From Penium margaritaceum (Eukaryota; Streptophyta; Zygnematophyceae; Desmidiales; Peniaceae), in assembly GCA_023375785.1 (NCBI GenBank), contig SZWC01000089.1:62342-126341 (forward strand): a stretch of 64,000 bases of DNA, read 5' to 3'. How positions within the stretch are numbered: position 1 is the stretch's first letter; each line of letters starts with the position of its first letter. Below, one piece after another: positions 33,597 to 46,400 of this stretch. The notes under the pieces are model-generated. The model was not told the origin of the DNA. It ran no database searches and saw nothing but the letters and a program-made list of their open reading frames with translations. Both the position numbers and the translations under genes were made by a program.

Positions 33597-35450
33597 GAAA
33601 ATACTTGTTACCATCCTTTGACACCGTACGAAAGGGTCCACACACGTCAGTGTGAATCAGGTCAAGGAGTGATTTTGCATGGCAACCGTTGCACTCAAAG
33701 CAAATGCGCTTGGTCTTGCATTTGAGGCAAGGTTCACACATGCTGCCACATCCAACTGCATTCTTCTTCTACCCATCCATGTCATGGACAAGCTGTTGTT
33801 CCTGGATGACTTGGAGTGTGCTGTTTGCAACGTGTCCAAAGCGTCTATGCCATAGATCATTGTCTTTGTCCTTGTGGCACAGGTCACTTTTTGAGTTTGT
33901 GTTGGTGTGTTCTTTTGCTTTGGCACCTATACCACTGCCTCCGCTGCACTTGCATGACTTTTGTCTTCCGAGCTCTTTGTTGCAATAGTCTATAATAAGT
34001 AGATCTCTTCAACCAATGGAACCCGTTCCATGAGATATTTTCTGGTGTAGAGCACCTTGATCGCCTCGTTCTTGGCAATGACTGCCTTCCTTTGTGTAAA
34101 AACCAGCGTCATATCATTATCTCTCATTTTTTGTATGGACAAGAGGTTGTCGCAAAAGAGGACTTGTACACTACGTCACTTGGCCGCACATCCTTCCCTC
34201 TACTATTAAGATTGATACTCACCAGCTTGTCTATAACATTTTTGTTTACAATGCTGCCATTTGCACATCTGACCATTCAGTGAGTGGCCGCAATGGAGCT
34301 GAATCCATCCTTGTCACTCATAGAGTAATGATTAATGCCGGAATCGAGCTCAAAGACTACTGCCCTTTATTGGGGGCATGGACTACGCCATCATGTTGGT
34401 GCCTTCTTTTCCACGTTTTTCCTATTTAACACCCTCGACTTCTATCGTCTTCCTTCTTTGGCGACCTGCATTCTATTGGCTAGTGTCCACATTTGCTACA
34501 GTTGTGGCAATTGCCCTGACACTTAGGAGCATTGCCAACATTCTTGCCTCCGCTGCCACCACTTCCGTTGGCGCCTTTCTCACCAGAGGTTGACCCTTTT
34601 CTCCTGTGTCCAATGTAGCGTGCAGCATAGTGTGAGAAATTAGTGATACTTTTGGTGCCGCACATGGCCTTCTTTTGTATGTACTCAAACTCTAGCGTGT
34701 ATGTGTGGTCATCCTCCTTCCTGCCGCTCACGACGGTGATCATTGGACTCCAGCTATCTCGTAGTTTCATTCGGGGGATCATGGCTTGCATGTTTTTGTA
34801 TGTGATCGGGGACTGATCAATGAATCCATTACAGCCGTCCATGACGGTCTTCATTGGACTCCTTCGCTTGTATCAGACGAGCCCTGCCAAGGAGTCCCTC
34901 AATCTCTTATCGATAATCAGGGATTGATTGCCTCTCATTCACCTGCATGTTGATCATTCGTTGAAGGATGATTAGTCTTTTTGCAAGGGAGGTGGATTGA
35001 TACACACATTCAAGCTTGTCATCAACATTCGAAGCAAGTTTGAACCTCGCAAGAAGATGAACATACTTCTTGGCCACCACGTTGCTAAGAAGTAACATGA
35101 AAACATTGTTTATTTAGGTCCATGTCTTGTGCTCCGGTGAGCCCTGCGTGGGAGCCTGCTCCTGTTGTTTCAAAAGCTTGATGAATCCACACACTTTCAT
35201 TGCCATTGTCAACAACCATCTCTAGAGCGAAAAATCAAATCCCTCAAAGACAACGATACCACCCAAAGATCCATTACCTTGTCGTAGTGCAGTGGTCATC
35301 ACACTTGCTCTTGTGGTCTGCCTTGTGGTTGCCACCGTTGAATTTGAGGATTTTCCTATGGAAACCTTTATTGCATTTGAGAACTGCCCTGTTGCAGCCC
35401 CCACTGCTCCCTAATGGACCAGCCATTTTAATGGTCTTTTTCTTGAATCT
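33597..35450 (-). pseudogene. Family D gag-protease-integrase fragment
   Basis: Reading leftward: a gag start at about 35437 (MAGPLGSSGGCN or, in the next frame, GAATGQFSNAIKV) with an FEGFDFSL block and LLTMAMKVCGFIKLL. The gag core has YVHLLARFKLASN, LAKRLIILQRM and IPRMKLRDSWSPM (34860-34750). A CCHC knuckle reads CHNCSKCGH then PIEC across a stop near 34480. Protease and GAG-pre-integrase are eroded (34330-33730; CEPCLKCKTKR). The integrase start LIHTDVCGPFRT is cut by the A LTR at 33596. The gag N-terminus is unlike A, B or C, while the knuckle-to-integrase part resembles B. 35451-35570 shows no gene. Confidence 0.75.
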
Positions 35451-35570
35451 GCGTCTCTGCTACATTGAGGCAGATTTAAGCTGATGTTAGCTGATGTCTA
35501 CTTCCGGTCTAAACGCGTACTTCTGTTGGCAAAGAAAATCAAGGCCTTACATTATGACCGCAATGAGAAT

Positions 35571-36340
35571 TGTTGACTTGATATGCTCCTCATCCATAGC
35601 TGACATTTGGACACGCACAGGACAGACTAGGCATGCACTGCTCCTTTGGAGTATGTCCCCTAAGTATGGTCCAGATAGACAAGGTATGCATTGCTCCTTT
35701 GGAGTAAGTCCCCTTGGTCTAAACTGGATAGTATAGCCAGCAAATACTACCCAGGACAACTCCTCGTGGCTTGGACGTTCCAAAGTCAGTCTCTGGAGGG
35801 AGAGGTCACTAGGTCGAATCCCACCCCAGTGACCAATTCTCCTTCTGACCAAAAGGGAGTCAGAAAGGTTCTAAGAGATATCTTAGAACAATCGAAGGTC
35901 TTTCCTTGTGGCTGGCACCACTTGGCGGTCACACGGAATGCTATGTAGGCAGGAGGGATGATGCAATCCAGATTTCCTCCAAAGTGGCTCATCCAAGGGG
36001 TCATTGCACGCCTAGGCTAGAGGTTGGCTCTACGACTATAAGCACATGGGAATTGCTTATCATTGAGTACACTTCTTACCTTTTAGACTCGTAACAGAGT
36101 TCTCCACCAGAGGCAGACACTAAACAAACATTTGTTGGTCTAAGCTCCAGGAATTCGCTCTTCGCACGAAAGTGACTACGTGTTAAAGACACAGTGCACA
36201 GAAGTGATTCCTATGAACTGCTCAGTGCGGAACCTTGGCTCTGAGGGTGATATGTTCTCTTGTATGTAATACCAAGAGCGGTCCACGGGAACCATTGTGT
36301 CAGAACCCGTTTTCTACATAGTCGCTTTAGGCAGGTTGAC
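35571..36340 (+). repeat. Family B LTR, apparently solo
   Basis: 770 bp, TGTTGACTTGATATGC at the start, GGCAGGTTGAC at the end. Neither side carries matching family B internal sequence, so it is a solo LTR or a recombination remnant. No clear 5-bp duplication (AGAAT left, GCCGA right). Confidence 0.82.
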
Positions 36341-38522
36341 GCCGATGACGTTAGCTTCATTGAAGATGAAATTCGTGTGGATGACGACGTTGCTTGTATC
36401 CTTCTCATAGAGGCAATACGCCTTGCTTATCACGTCCTAGCTGATCATCAGCAGCTACACACTCTTTGCATCATATTTTTTCCATTTATTGTTATGTACA
36501 TGCATCTGTGTGCGGCTATCAAACACTCAGAGATAACCAGTCCTGAGATATTGCCAAGCTATGCCTTATACGGTATCATGTGTTGCAGCGCCTTTGTTGG
36601 ATTGCGGTTCTTGATGTACACTGAAATGTTCATTACTTCGGTCCAAAAGTTGTATGTGAGCCCAACCACGTGCGGCATAGAGCGCGCCGACTCAATGATG
36701 GTGCGGATGGTGTGTTCTGCTACACAGCTCTGCTACGGCAACGATGGTACGGTACACTACGTGTTGATAACAACTATTGCGAGGTAGTCCTTGAAATCCT
36801 TGCTCAGATACTCTCCACCGCGATCGCTTTCCACCACCTTGATTTTCATGCCAGTCTAAATCCCAACCATTTCCTTGAACTCCTTGAACATGTCAAAGCA
36901 GGGGTCCATTGAAGAAAGGATGTACACGGTAGTGTAGCAGCAGAAAGCATTAACAACGGTCAAAAAAATACTTACAATCTCCAAAGCTCACGATTAGCAT
37001 TGGCCCACACACGTTTGTATGTACTAGCTTCAACATCTCCTCTACAAGTTGCCCTACTCTAGAAAAATCCTTGCAATGCTACTTTCCTTCCAAATAGTTC
37101 ATGCATAACTGCAATTCAAAGTTGGAGATGGTGGGCAAGGTACGCATGCCGATGTGGCCATAGCACACATCCCAGATGTCATCATCCGTTGCCTACATCA
37201 CATCTACAACATCTGCTCACGCAGAATCTTAGTTTCCTCCACCAGCAGGTACATGTCACCTTCCGTCATCGACATGACCAACTCGTCCCAAGTGTCTGTG
37301 TTGATGATGTAGCTGTAGTGATCATCAATGTCAAGGCGTAGACTTGTGTTAGAGAGAGAAGAGATTGAGAGGAGGTTGGATACAGCACGATGTACACATA
37401 GCACACCATGGAACCTTTCCCATTGAATGCCACGTGCGGTCTATAGTTACATCTCCACTATGCTAATCCCCATTTCATACATCACCCAATCATCATCCAA
37501 AGTAATAGAAAGGAGAACTGACCACAGGTGCAAGAAGCACTCCTTGTGGTACGTCACACGTTTAGTATACCTTGAGTCCTTGTTCCATGCCAGATTTTCT
37601 TCTACACCTTTGAAATGTCCGCGTTTGCCATGAAGAGGGGGTCATGCACCTCCTTGGACACGTTCATGTTGTCAAATTAGCGTATTCTAGCATGGTTATG
37701 CTATTGCTCCTACTACCACTAATGCTGTTATAGCTGCTACTACTGCAATTGCTTTGGAGACTACTACTGTAGCTGGTATAAGTACTGGTCCTTCTTATCC
37801 CTAGTGAGCTTAAACCACTCTTTTTTGTAGTTTCCCTCTTTTTGGCAAAAGTGGCATTTGGCTTTTTCTTCCCTCTGTGTTTGCCAGACTATTGCTGCTG
37901 TTACTGGTTGAGTGAGCTTGTGACAACAAAACTGCTTCAATTCTATCGTTGCCATTGCTTTTTCTTGTATTACAAGGCAATTCCTCCCATACCAGGTATG
38001 TGTAGATGAAATCGAGATTGAGAGCTGGCTGGCACATTATTATTTCTTGTATTGAGGCGTAGCTGGTTGGAGGTCTCATCAGCAGGATTAAGATGAAGTG
38101 CATCTCTTCCACAGGGTTCTCGGAAGCTCTCAGCTGCTTTGCGAGCCCTTTGTCTTGTCTAGGTACGCCTCCATCCCTTAACCATTGTGTAATTTAGGTG
38201 TAATCATCTTCTCCTCCAAGAGCACAAGGAATGCAGGGTCCTTCAACTCATACTTCTTGCACTTCTTGTCCCACTCCTCCTTTCCAGTAGCCTTATCATA
38301 CACATATTGAAGATGCGTTATTGATATGATGTTGACAAGTAGCCTGTACACCAGCCTGTCCTTACTCCACACCCCATGTGCTAGTGGTGTATCTATAGAT
38401 GAACTTGTACCGGCTCCACCCTTCAGTGGTGTCATCTCCACCACCACGTGTGCTGTGGTGATACGTGTTATGTGCGGAGTAAGAGCTGACTCGTCACAAC
38501 TCACCACCTCCTGCCTGTTCTG
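36341..38522 (-). pseudogene. Family A gag-protease-integrase fragment, RT-less
   Basis: Minus-strand A internal sequence from the linker (36341) through the integrase C-terminus (AKH-type block near 36420), integrase core (36780-37000), GAG-pre-integrase (37030-37190), protease (37204-37600), the zinc-knuckle region (37800-37880; CHFCQKEGNYKKEWFKL) and gag (38112-37970 and 38507-38178; KTKEW-type KEEWDKKCKKYELKDPAFL). All blocks are frameshifted. It begins within two bases of the same linker point as the fragment at 14735. Confidence 0.8.
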
Positions 38523-38623
38523 ACCAATGGTGAAGTCAGATTAACGATCAGCAAAGGCATCTCGTAGTTTCATGGAACTTCTTCCTACGGAACAAAAACT
38601 AGGCTAGATGGCCCTTCTCCAAA
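38523..38623 (-). repeat. Family A LTR terminal fragment, 101 bp
   Basis: Inverted start of an A LTR (minus strand TGTTTGGAGAAGGGCC..) joined on the left to A gag without leader and on the right to family B linker. Confidence 0.75.
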
Positions 38624-39135
38624 CATGTACACCGCCACTCTTCCTGTGGCACCATCATCCTGCTTTACTCGCACCATCTACCAGCTATGAGATGCGTGAT
38701 CACCTAACTCAAAGAACACAATCCACTCTCATGGTTTGAGAGCATGAAGAGGATGTAGCAACTCTTCCTTCCAAAGATTTCTGCCATCATACTCAACATC
38801 TCGGTTTTGAATGATCTTTCTAAGTGCTTGGTCCCACGGCCTTTTGCGTCTTGTGTACAATGTCATATCTGATCATGAGACATCTGCAAAAGCATGTATC
38901 CTGCTTGCCACTTGTTTCTCCTGCTTGGATCTTTGTCTAGGACGTGCAGCCAAAATCCCTCAACTTTGAGGCATCTAGCTTGATCCTTGACCCACCCTAT
39001 TGTGGCATCCTCAGGGGCTTCTTGTATTGCTTATTTCCACTTCTTCCAATTGCGGCTACTAGAGTAATGTGCATAATGCAACAATCAGTTCTTATAGCTT
39101 GAGATTAGAAGTTTGATAGAAGTTTTGTATAACAA
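38624..39135 (-). pseudogene. Family B linker and integrase C-terminus fragment
   Basis: Minus-strand segment equivalent to the integrase C-terminal region (YDIVHKTQK block near 38850; DLCHYSSRNWK near 39050). Its left end aligns gaplessly with 47643. Stops in all frames. Cut by the B LTR at 39136. Confidence 0.72.
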
Positions 39136-39897
39136 TTTTGACCTAATATACTCCTTGTCCATATTTGACATTTGGACACGCACAGGATGGACTAGGCATG
39201 CACAACTCCCTTGGAGTAAGTCCCCTACGTCTGGTCCAGATAGACAAGGCATGCAATACTCCTTGGGAGCAAGTCCCCTTGGTCTAAACATGATAGTATA
39301 CCCAGCAAACACTACCTAGGACAACTCCTTGTGGCTTGGACGTTCCAGAGTTATCTAGAGTGTGAGGTCACAAGGTCCAATCCCAGCCCAATGACTAATT
39401 TTCTGTGTGAAAAAAGGGGGACAGGAAGATTCCAAGATATATCTTAGAACATTCCAAGGTCTTTTGTGGTAGCTGACGCCACATGGCGGTCACACGGAGC
39501 GCCATGTAGGCAAGGGGGTTGATACAATCCAGATTGACCCCAAAATGGCTCATCCAAGAAGCCACTACACGCCTAGGTTAGAGGTTGGCTCTAGGACTCA
39601 AAGAACCTGTCAGTTGCTTGCCATACAGTTCTTACCTTTGTGACTCCTAACAGAGCTGTCCACCAAAGGCAGACACTAAAGAAGCATTGGCTGGTCTAAC
39701 CCCCCGGAGTTTACGCTTTGCACAAAAGTGACTAAGTGCTAAGGATAGAGTGCAAGGAAGTGATTCCTATGAACTACTCAGTGTGGAACCTTGGATTTGA
39801 GGGTAGTACTTCCTCCTGGTTGTAATACCAAGAGCGGTCGGCGGAAAACATTGTGTTGGAACCCGTTTTCTAAACCGTTGCCTGAGGCAGGTTGAAA
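39136..39897 (+). repeat. Family B 5' LTR
   Basis: 762 bp, TTTTGACC..GGTTGAAA (mutated termini). It is followed by family B leader (39898-40269), which contains CTCTCTCGCCCTCTCT and paired GGATA(A/C)GCTCTGCC repeats but no gene. Confidence 0.83.
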
Positions 39898-40269
39898 AAG
39901 GGTTATGGACCAACACTTGCTAGTTATAAGGTACGCTCCTGCGCACTCTCTCGCCCTCTCTCTCTTGCAACGCGCATCAGCTCCATCAGGTCCATCTGCT
40001 CAATGTGCTCCATCAGCTCCAATGGCAGGTACTGGTGCTTCGCGAACAAGGGCCAAGGATACGCTCTGCCCTTGGAGGTACAACCCTTACAACCCTAACA
40101 AGGATAAGCTCTGCCATTGGAGGCACAACCATGGGTTTGCTAGTGTCTGTTCTTTTCTATTTGCAGGTAATTGATGGATCTCCACCTTCTAAACTGGTAG
40201 TTGACAACAGCATACATCAGCCCACAAAGGCCTCAACGAAATAGAGAAGCAGAGAAAGAGAGAAGTTGT

Positions 40270-40912
40270 ATGACGACACTCGCGACACTCACTCTTGACC
40301 AAATCAAAAGTGGGATGTCAAAGTTCACCGGGATAGATTTTCCCTTGTAGAAATGGCAATTTGAGATTGGCATGAGGGTGCATGGATACATGAGGTTGTT
40401 CATTGGAGAAGATGTTGAACCTCCAAAACAGATGTTGGATATGAAGCATGGAGTATAAAAAATGACATGGTGCTTGTTATTCTTGTGACATCAGTGCATG
40501 AGTCACAGCATGTCCAGCTCTAAGGTATCACACATGCATTAAAGGCTTATGAGAAACTTGTACGTGTACACCAATCGATGGCTCATGCAAATCGCCTCTT
40601 CATCCTTGAAAGACTGATTTTGATAACGGTGAAGAAGGTAGAGTTAATTCCCGACTTCCTATTAGAGTTGGAAGAACTGCTGCAGCAAATGACCCAAATG
40701 AACTTGGAAATCGACACCAACATGTAAGCCAAGATCCTCCTCATGGTGCTACTTCGAAGCTAGGGAATATTTAATCAGTCTTTGGAGGTGAAAAGGAGGA
40801 GGATATGACGTATGAGGCAGTGTCCGAGTACGTGTGCAATGAGACCATGTGTCGTAGTGGTCGTGAGGCTAAAATCTCAGCCTATGCTGCATAATACGGT
40901 GGTTGTGGCAAC
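40270..40912 (+). pseudogene. Family B gag, N-terminal two thirds
   Basis: ATG at 40270 (MTTLATLTLDQIKSGMSKFTG). TGA or TAG replaces expected codons in the FPLWKWQF block and after QHVQL, and a frameshift follows the QMTQMN segment. Gag helices with the EYVCNETM and YAAXYGG motifs continue to 40912, where a second family B LTR interrupts it at the Asn-rich stretch before the zinc knuckle. No downstream part of this gag is found on the plus strand. Confidence 0.78.
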
Positions 40913-41593
40913 TGTTGACCTGATATTCTCCTTGTCCATAGCTGACATTTGGACAGGCACAAGATGGACTAGACATGCACTGCTCCCTTGGAGTATGTCC
41001 CCCAAGTCTGGTCCAGATAGACAAGGCGTACACAACTCCTTTAGAGGAAGTCCCCCTGGTCAAAACTAGATAGTATAGCAAACAAACACTACCTAGAAGA
41101 ACTCCTTGTGGCTTAGACGTTTGTAACCAAAAGTGGGACAGGATGGTTCTAAGAGACATCTTATAACATTCCAAGGTCCTACTTGGTGGTTGGCATCACA
41201 GGGAGCGCCATGTAGGTAGGGGGGATGATGCCATCAAGATTGTCCCCAATGTGGCTCATCCAAGGAGCCACTACATGCCTAGCCTAGAGGCTGGCTCTAA
41301 GACTATAAGAACCTGTCAGTTGCCTCTCATTAAGTACTATTCTTACCTTTGAGACTCCTAACAGAGTTGTCCACCAGTGGAAAACACTAAAGAAGCATTG
41401 GTTGGTCTGAGCCCTACGAGTTTGCTCCTTGCGCAAAAGATACCGAGTGCCAAGGACAAAGTGCAATGAAGTAATTCATATGAACTACTCAGTGTGGAAC
41501 CTTGGCTCAGTGGGTGATATCACCTCGTGGTTGTAATACCAAGAGCAGTCGGCGGGAACCATTGTGTCGAAACCTGTTCTCTAGACCGTTGCC
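40913..41593 (+). repeat. Family B 5' LTR
   Basis: Starts TGTTGACCTGATATTC. The LTR ends early at CCGTTGCC and runs directly into the leader tail, GGGTTTGCTA. Confidence 0.83.
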
Positions 41594-41750
41594 CTGGGTT
41601 TGCTATTGTGCATTCTTCTCTGTTTGAAGGTGATTAACAGCTAGGGAGTGAGCAATGGATTTGTACCTTCTAGAACGGTAGCAGACAAAAGCCTCCATCA
41701 GCCTACACCGGCCTCAACAAAGGCCAGAAGTAGAGAAGCAAAGAAGCAGC

Positions 41751-44700
41751 ATGACGATACCCGCGACGCTCACTCTCAAGCAGGTCAACAATGGGATGTA
41801 TAATTTCACAGGGATAGGTTTTCCCTTGTGGAAATGGCAATTTGAGATCGTCATGAGGGTGCATGGACATTTGAGGATATTGATCAGACAAGAGGTTGAA
41901 CCTCCAAAAACGATGCTGGATATGAAGCGTGGAGTGCCAAAAATGACATGGCGCTTGCGATTCTTGTGATATCAGTGCATGAGTCACAGCATGTCCAACT
42001 CCAAGGTATCATGCATGCATCAAAAGCGTATAAGAAGCTTGCACGTGTACACCAATCAACGGCTCTTGCAAATCGCCTCTTCATCCTTCAAAAGCTGATT
42101 TTGATGAGGGTGAGCAAAGGAGAGTCGATTCTAGACTTTCTGTTGCAGTTTGAAGGACTGCTGCAATAAGTGATCCAAATGAACTGGAAATGGACACCAA
42201 CATGCAGACCATGATCCTCCTCATGGCGCTACGTGAAAGATGGGGTCCTCTGATCATCGTCTTTGGTGGTTGCAAGGAGGAGGATTTAACGTACGAGGCA
42301 AAGTCTGAGTACGTGCGCAACGAGGCGATGCGTCGCAGCGATAGTGAGGCTAATATCTTAGCCTATGCTGCATTGTACAATGGTCCTAGCAACAACTCCT
42401 CTTCCAATCAGAGCAGTAGTGAAGCGGTGGCGGTGGAGGAAGAGGCAATGGTGGCAGTGGAAAGGGTTCAAAGTGTACTAGGAAGTGCCATAACTGTGGC
42501 AAGCCTGGGCATTGGACACGGGAGTGCAAGGCTCCTAAGAAGGAAGAGGGAGATCATTGTGGAAGAAATGAGGGCAAAGGAAAGGGTCACAAGGAGTTGA
42601 CAAACATGATGGTTGAGAGCGTGCTGCCAACCAAGGGTGCAACACGCCTCTACTGTGGAGCCTACGGGCTCGACTGTCGCCCAACCCACTTCTCTTCAAG
42701 GGAGAAGGATGGGTTCATCTCCATTGGGGACATAGAACGTCGCTTCACGTGTGTCAATGGCAGCCTTGTCCATGCTCAAGGCGAGGGAGATAAGTTGATT
42801 GACATCAACGTGCATGGTGCTGAAAAGACTTGAACCTGGAGAGGATCGTCTACATGCCGTCTTTTGCGACAAACTTCTTGTCGCTGTCCAAAATGATGAT
42901 CCACGACATGACGGATGTCTTCACGGAGGAGGAGGCCGTGAAAGTGAAGAACAAGGATATCAAGATCTCCTATCCCAAGGAGAGTCTTGTTGCAAAGGTC
43001 CCATGAGTTGATGGGCTCTACGTAATGCAGATCAAGCCCCTTTAGAATACAAATGAGGGATATGCGGCGGTTGCACAGCCCAAATCTCCAAAGCCTGATG
43101 TTGCACCATAGGCCATCACCATGGCGGCCAACTCCTTTGACACTGATGCTGAGCTGTGGCACAAGAGGTTTAGCCATGTGGTTGAAAGCACACTGCAAGC
43201 TATGCAGCATTAAGAAGTGGTCCATGGGATGGAGGGATGCAAGGTCAAGGATGAGGGAAAGTGCAGGAAGCCGTGTGAGCCATACTTCCAAGGCAAGGCA
43301 AAGAGAAAGCCCTTTGAGCAGAATGGGCAATGCGCGGGAGCAATCTTGGACCTGATTCACTCTGATCTGTGCGGACCATTTTGCACTCCTTCAAACGGCG
43401 GCTGCAAGTATTCTTTGACCTTCATCAATGACCACAGTCACAAGGTGTGGATCTACTTCGTGATGAGGTCAAGGAGAAGCTACAAGAGTTTGTCGCGATG
43501 GTAGAGCGGCAGTCAAGAAATAAGGTCAAGGCATTGCGCACGGACAATGGTGGTGAGTACCAAGCGTGCAATGGCTGGTTGAGCCAACACGGCATCAACC
43601 ACCAGACCACCGCGCCATACATCCCCAGAGTAATGGCATCGCCGAGCAGATGAACCAGATTATCCTCGGCATGACACAAAGCATGCTCTTGAACGCCAAA
43701 CTCCCACCTCGTTTTTGGGCTGAAGCTTCAAGAACTGCTTGCTACCTTATGAATCTCACTCCGGCAGGCATGCTTGGGCGGCGTGGTAATAAGCAGTAAG
43801 AGAAGCAGCTGAAGACGCCATAAGAGGCCTGGTCCAAGAAGAAGCAAGATGCCTCACACTTGAAGCTCTTTAGCTGTACTGCTTGGAAAAAGGTCCAACA
43901 AGGAGAAGGAAGTGGCAAGCTAGATGCACGCGCTCCTAATTGTGTAATGATCAGATACGACAGTGCACACAAGGTGTATAGGCTGTGGGAGCAAGCGGCA
44001 AGAAAGTCTATTAGGGACCAAGATGTCGAGTACGAACAAAAGAAACTCGGCAAGGGACAGTCGTTAGATCCTGTCCATGCTCCCAAATTAGGAGTGGATT
44101 GTGTTGCTCGAATCAGGTGATGAGGCACCTGAGATATGGCTGGTGGTGCCAATGAAGGATGATGCTGCAAGAAGACTGGCTGTGCAAGCTAACAGAGCGA
44201 CGCACTCTGACACTGAGTCTGAGTCGTTCGAGGATTCTGAGTCAAACTCCAAGGCCGGTGGCTCTTCCTCATACAACAGATCGTTGGTAGCAAAGAAGTA
44301 ATTGAAGTAACTAAGCCTTGAAGCACCAGCAGCAACACTCTAGGGTATTACATGCCGAAAGAAACCACCGCCCAAGCACGATGTGAGAATGCGGAATGGA
44401 CCAGACTCAGCTGGTCATGCTTGGCTCAGGGAGAGCCTGTAACTGTAATTGAGGCTATGAACATGCCAAATGCGGCCAAGTGGAAGGAAGTAGTGGATAG
44501 CAAACTCGCATCCATTGAAGAGAACAAAACATGGGTTCTGGTGGACACACCCCGAACGCGCACGTGGTGGGGTCAAAGTGGGTACTTTGGAAAACGTTCA
44601 AGCAGGATGATACTATTGACAAGTAGAAGGAAAGAGTTGTGGCAAAGGGGTTTTCCCAGTGTGCAAGCGCAGAGTACGAGGAGACCTTTGTACCTATCGT

Positions 44701-45766
44701 CAGCTTTGCCTCCATCAGATCCATGTTATGCATAACTATAGCAAAAGATCCGAAGGTTCACCAGATGGACGTCAAGATAGCTTTCCTCTACGGGAAGCTA
44801 GACAAAGAAGTGCTGATGGAAGTGCCTAAGGGAGTGAACGCTCTAGAGGGCAAGGTTCACAAACTAGTCAAAGCACTTTATGGGCTGAAACACGCCTCGA
44901 GGATGTGGTACAAGAAGATCGACGGCTTCATGGCCGGGCTCACCTTCACGCATTGCCAAAATGACCCTAGTGTCTCGGTGCGGGAGGATGAGCGAGGCTT
45001 GATGCTGGTTGCACTATACGTGGATGACCTACTCATCTGCTTGTTGTCAGTCGAGTTGTTGAACAAGCTGAAGACACATCTCAGGAACAGGATCAAGATG
45101 AAGGACATGGGTCTGCTTGAGTTACACCTCGGGATAGCCGTCCACCGCAATTAAGCACCAGGCACCATCGAGCTGAACCAGACCAAGTACATCATGAAGG
45201 TTCTCAAGCACTACAACATGGAGGACTGCAAAGCCATGTGCACACCCATGACAATAAACATCAAGCTCTCCTCTTCCATGAGCCCTAGCACGGAAGCAGA
45301 ATGGCGTGAGATGGAGAACATCCCCTACCAGTCTGCTCGATCCAATCGATGACGGAAATTCCACCTCGGGGTTTGTGTGCATCTTGAATGGTGCTGAAGT
45401 CTCTTGGGCAAGTAGTGAGAAAGACCGAGGCAGAGTGCATTACTCTGGCCGAAGCATGCAAGGAGACATAGTGGCTACGCAATGTGCTTCTTGTGATGAA
45501 AGTTCCACAAACGGAAGAATCAGAGGTCCGCATTGATAACAAGAGTGCCATGTATATGGCACTAGTGCTATCATCCCACGTTGGACCAAGCACATCAACA
45601 TCAGGGACTACAACTCACTCGACCTGGTCGCAAAGGAGATCATGGACCCAGAATCGTGGAGACCGGGAAGATGATCGCAGATTGTATGACAAGGATGCTT
45701 GACAGCAAATTGCACTCTGTAGGTACTCGAGGCATTGGTATGGTCGACGCAGCGGACGAAGACTGA
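41751..45766 (+). pseudogene. Family B gag-pol polyprotein, best-preserved plus-strand copy
   Basis: ATG at 41751 (MTIPATLTLKQVNNGMYNFTG). The gag frame shifts near 41930 and 42170; gag core 41948-42330; zinc knuckle near 42485-42540 (KCHNCGKPGHWTRECK-like in shifted frames). Protease and its lead-in at 42597-42833 (GLDCRPTHFS replaces the D-S-G type site). GAG-pre-integrase 43120-43300 (CEPYFQGKAKRK), integrase 43217-43790 (LIHSDLCGPF, RTDNGGEYQAC), linker 43850-44300. RT start with a frameshift near 44560; RT body 44639-45154 (KGFSQ, YLDV-type MDVKIAFLYGKLDKE, YGLKHASRMWYKK, LYVDDLLI). RNase H 45160-45766, with two frame changes and a gap before the SGFVC block. Gag forms particles, protease cuts, RT/RNase H copies and integrase inserts the element; none of this can be functional now. 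Confidence 0.86.
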
Positions 45767-45829
45767 GGCCAAGACTTTTGGAGAGAGGAGGAATTTCACA
45801 ACTAAGGGACAGAGGTGTAAGGAAGAGTT

Positions 45830-46400
45830 TTTTGACCTTATATGCTCCTTGTCCATTGCTAATATTTGGACAGGCATAGGACAGACTAGGCATGCACTAC
45901 ACTCTTGGAGTAAGTCCCCTAAGTCTGGTCTAGATAGACAAGGCATGCACTGCTCCTTTGGAGCAAGTCCCTTTGGTCTAAACTGGATAACATAGGCAGC
46001 AAACACTACCAAGGACAACTCCTTGTGGCCTAGACGTTCCAGAGTTAGTCTCTAGATCGAGAGGTCAGTGGGTCACAACCCAGCCCAGTATTAATTTTCT
46101 TTGTGAGCAAAAGGGGGACAGGAATGTTATAAGAGACATCTAAGAACATTCAAAGGTCATTCCTGGTGGATGGCGCCATTTGGCGGTCAGAGGGAGCGCC
46201 ATGTAGGCAAGGGGGATGATGAAATCCAGATTGCCTCCAAAGTGGCTCATCTAAGGGCCACTGTGCGCCTAGGCTAGAGGCTGGCTCTAGGACTATAAGA
46301 ACCTCTCAGTTGCCTATCATTGAGTTCAGTTCTTACCTTTGAGACTCCTAGGAAAGTTGTCCACCACAGGCAAATACTTAAGACGCATTGGTTGGTCTGA
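45830..46400 (+). repeat. Family B 3' LTR, truncated
   Basis: Begins TTTTGACCTTATATGC after a purine-rich GGAAGAG tract; ends inside the GGTTGGTCTGA block and is joined to minus-strand B gag. Confidence 0.82.

Larger units (their letters stand above)
40913..46400 (+). mobile_element. Ty1/copia element, family B, plus strand, 3' LTR truncated
   Basis: 5' LTR 40913-41593 (its last bases and most of the leader are deleted), short leader 41594-41750, gag-pol 41751-45766, 3' LTR 45830-46400 cut by an opposite-strand B gag. It entered the gag of another B element. The right flank is lost, so no target duplication can be tested. Confidence 0.85.
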
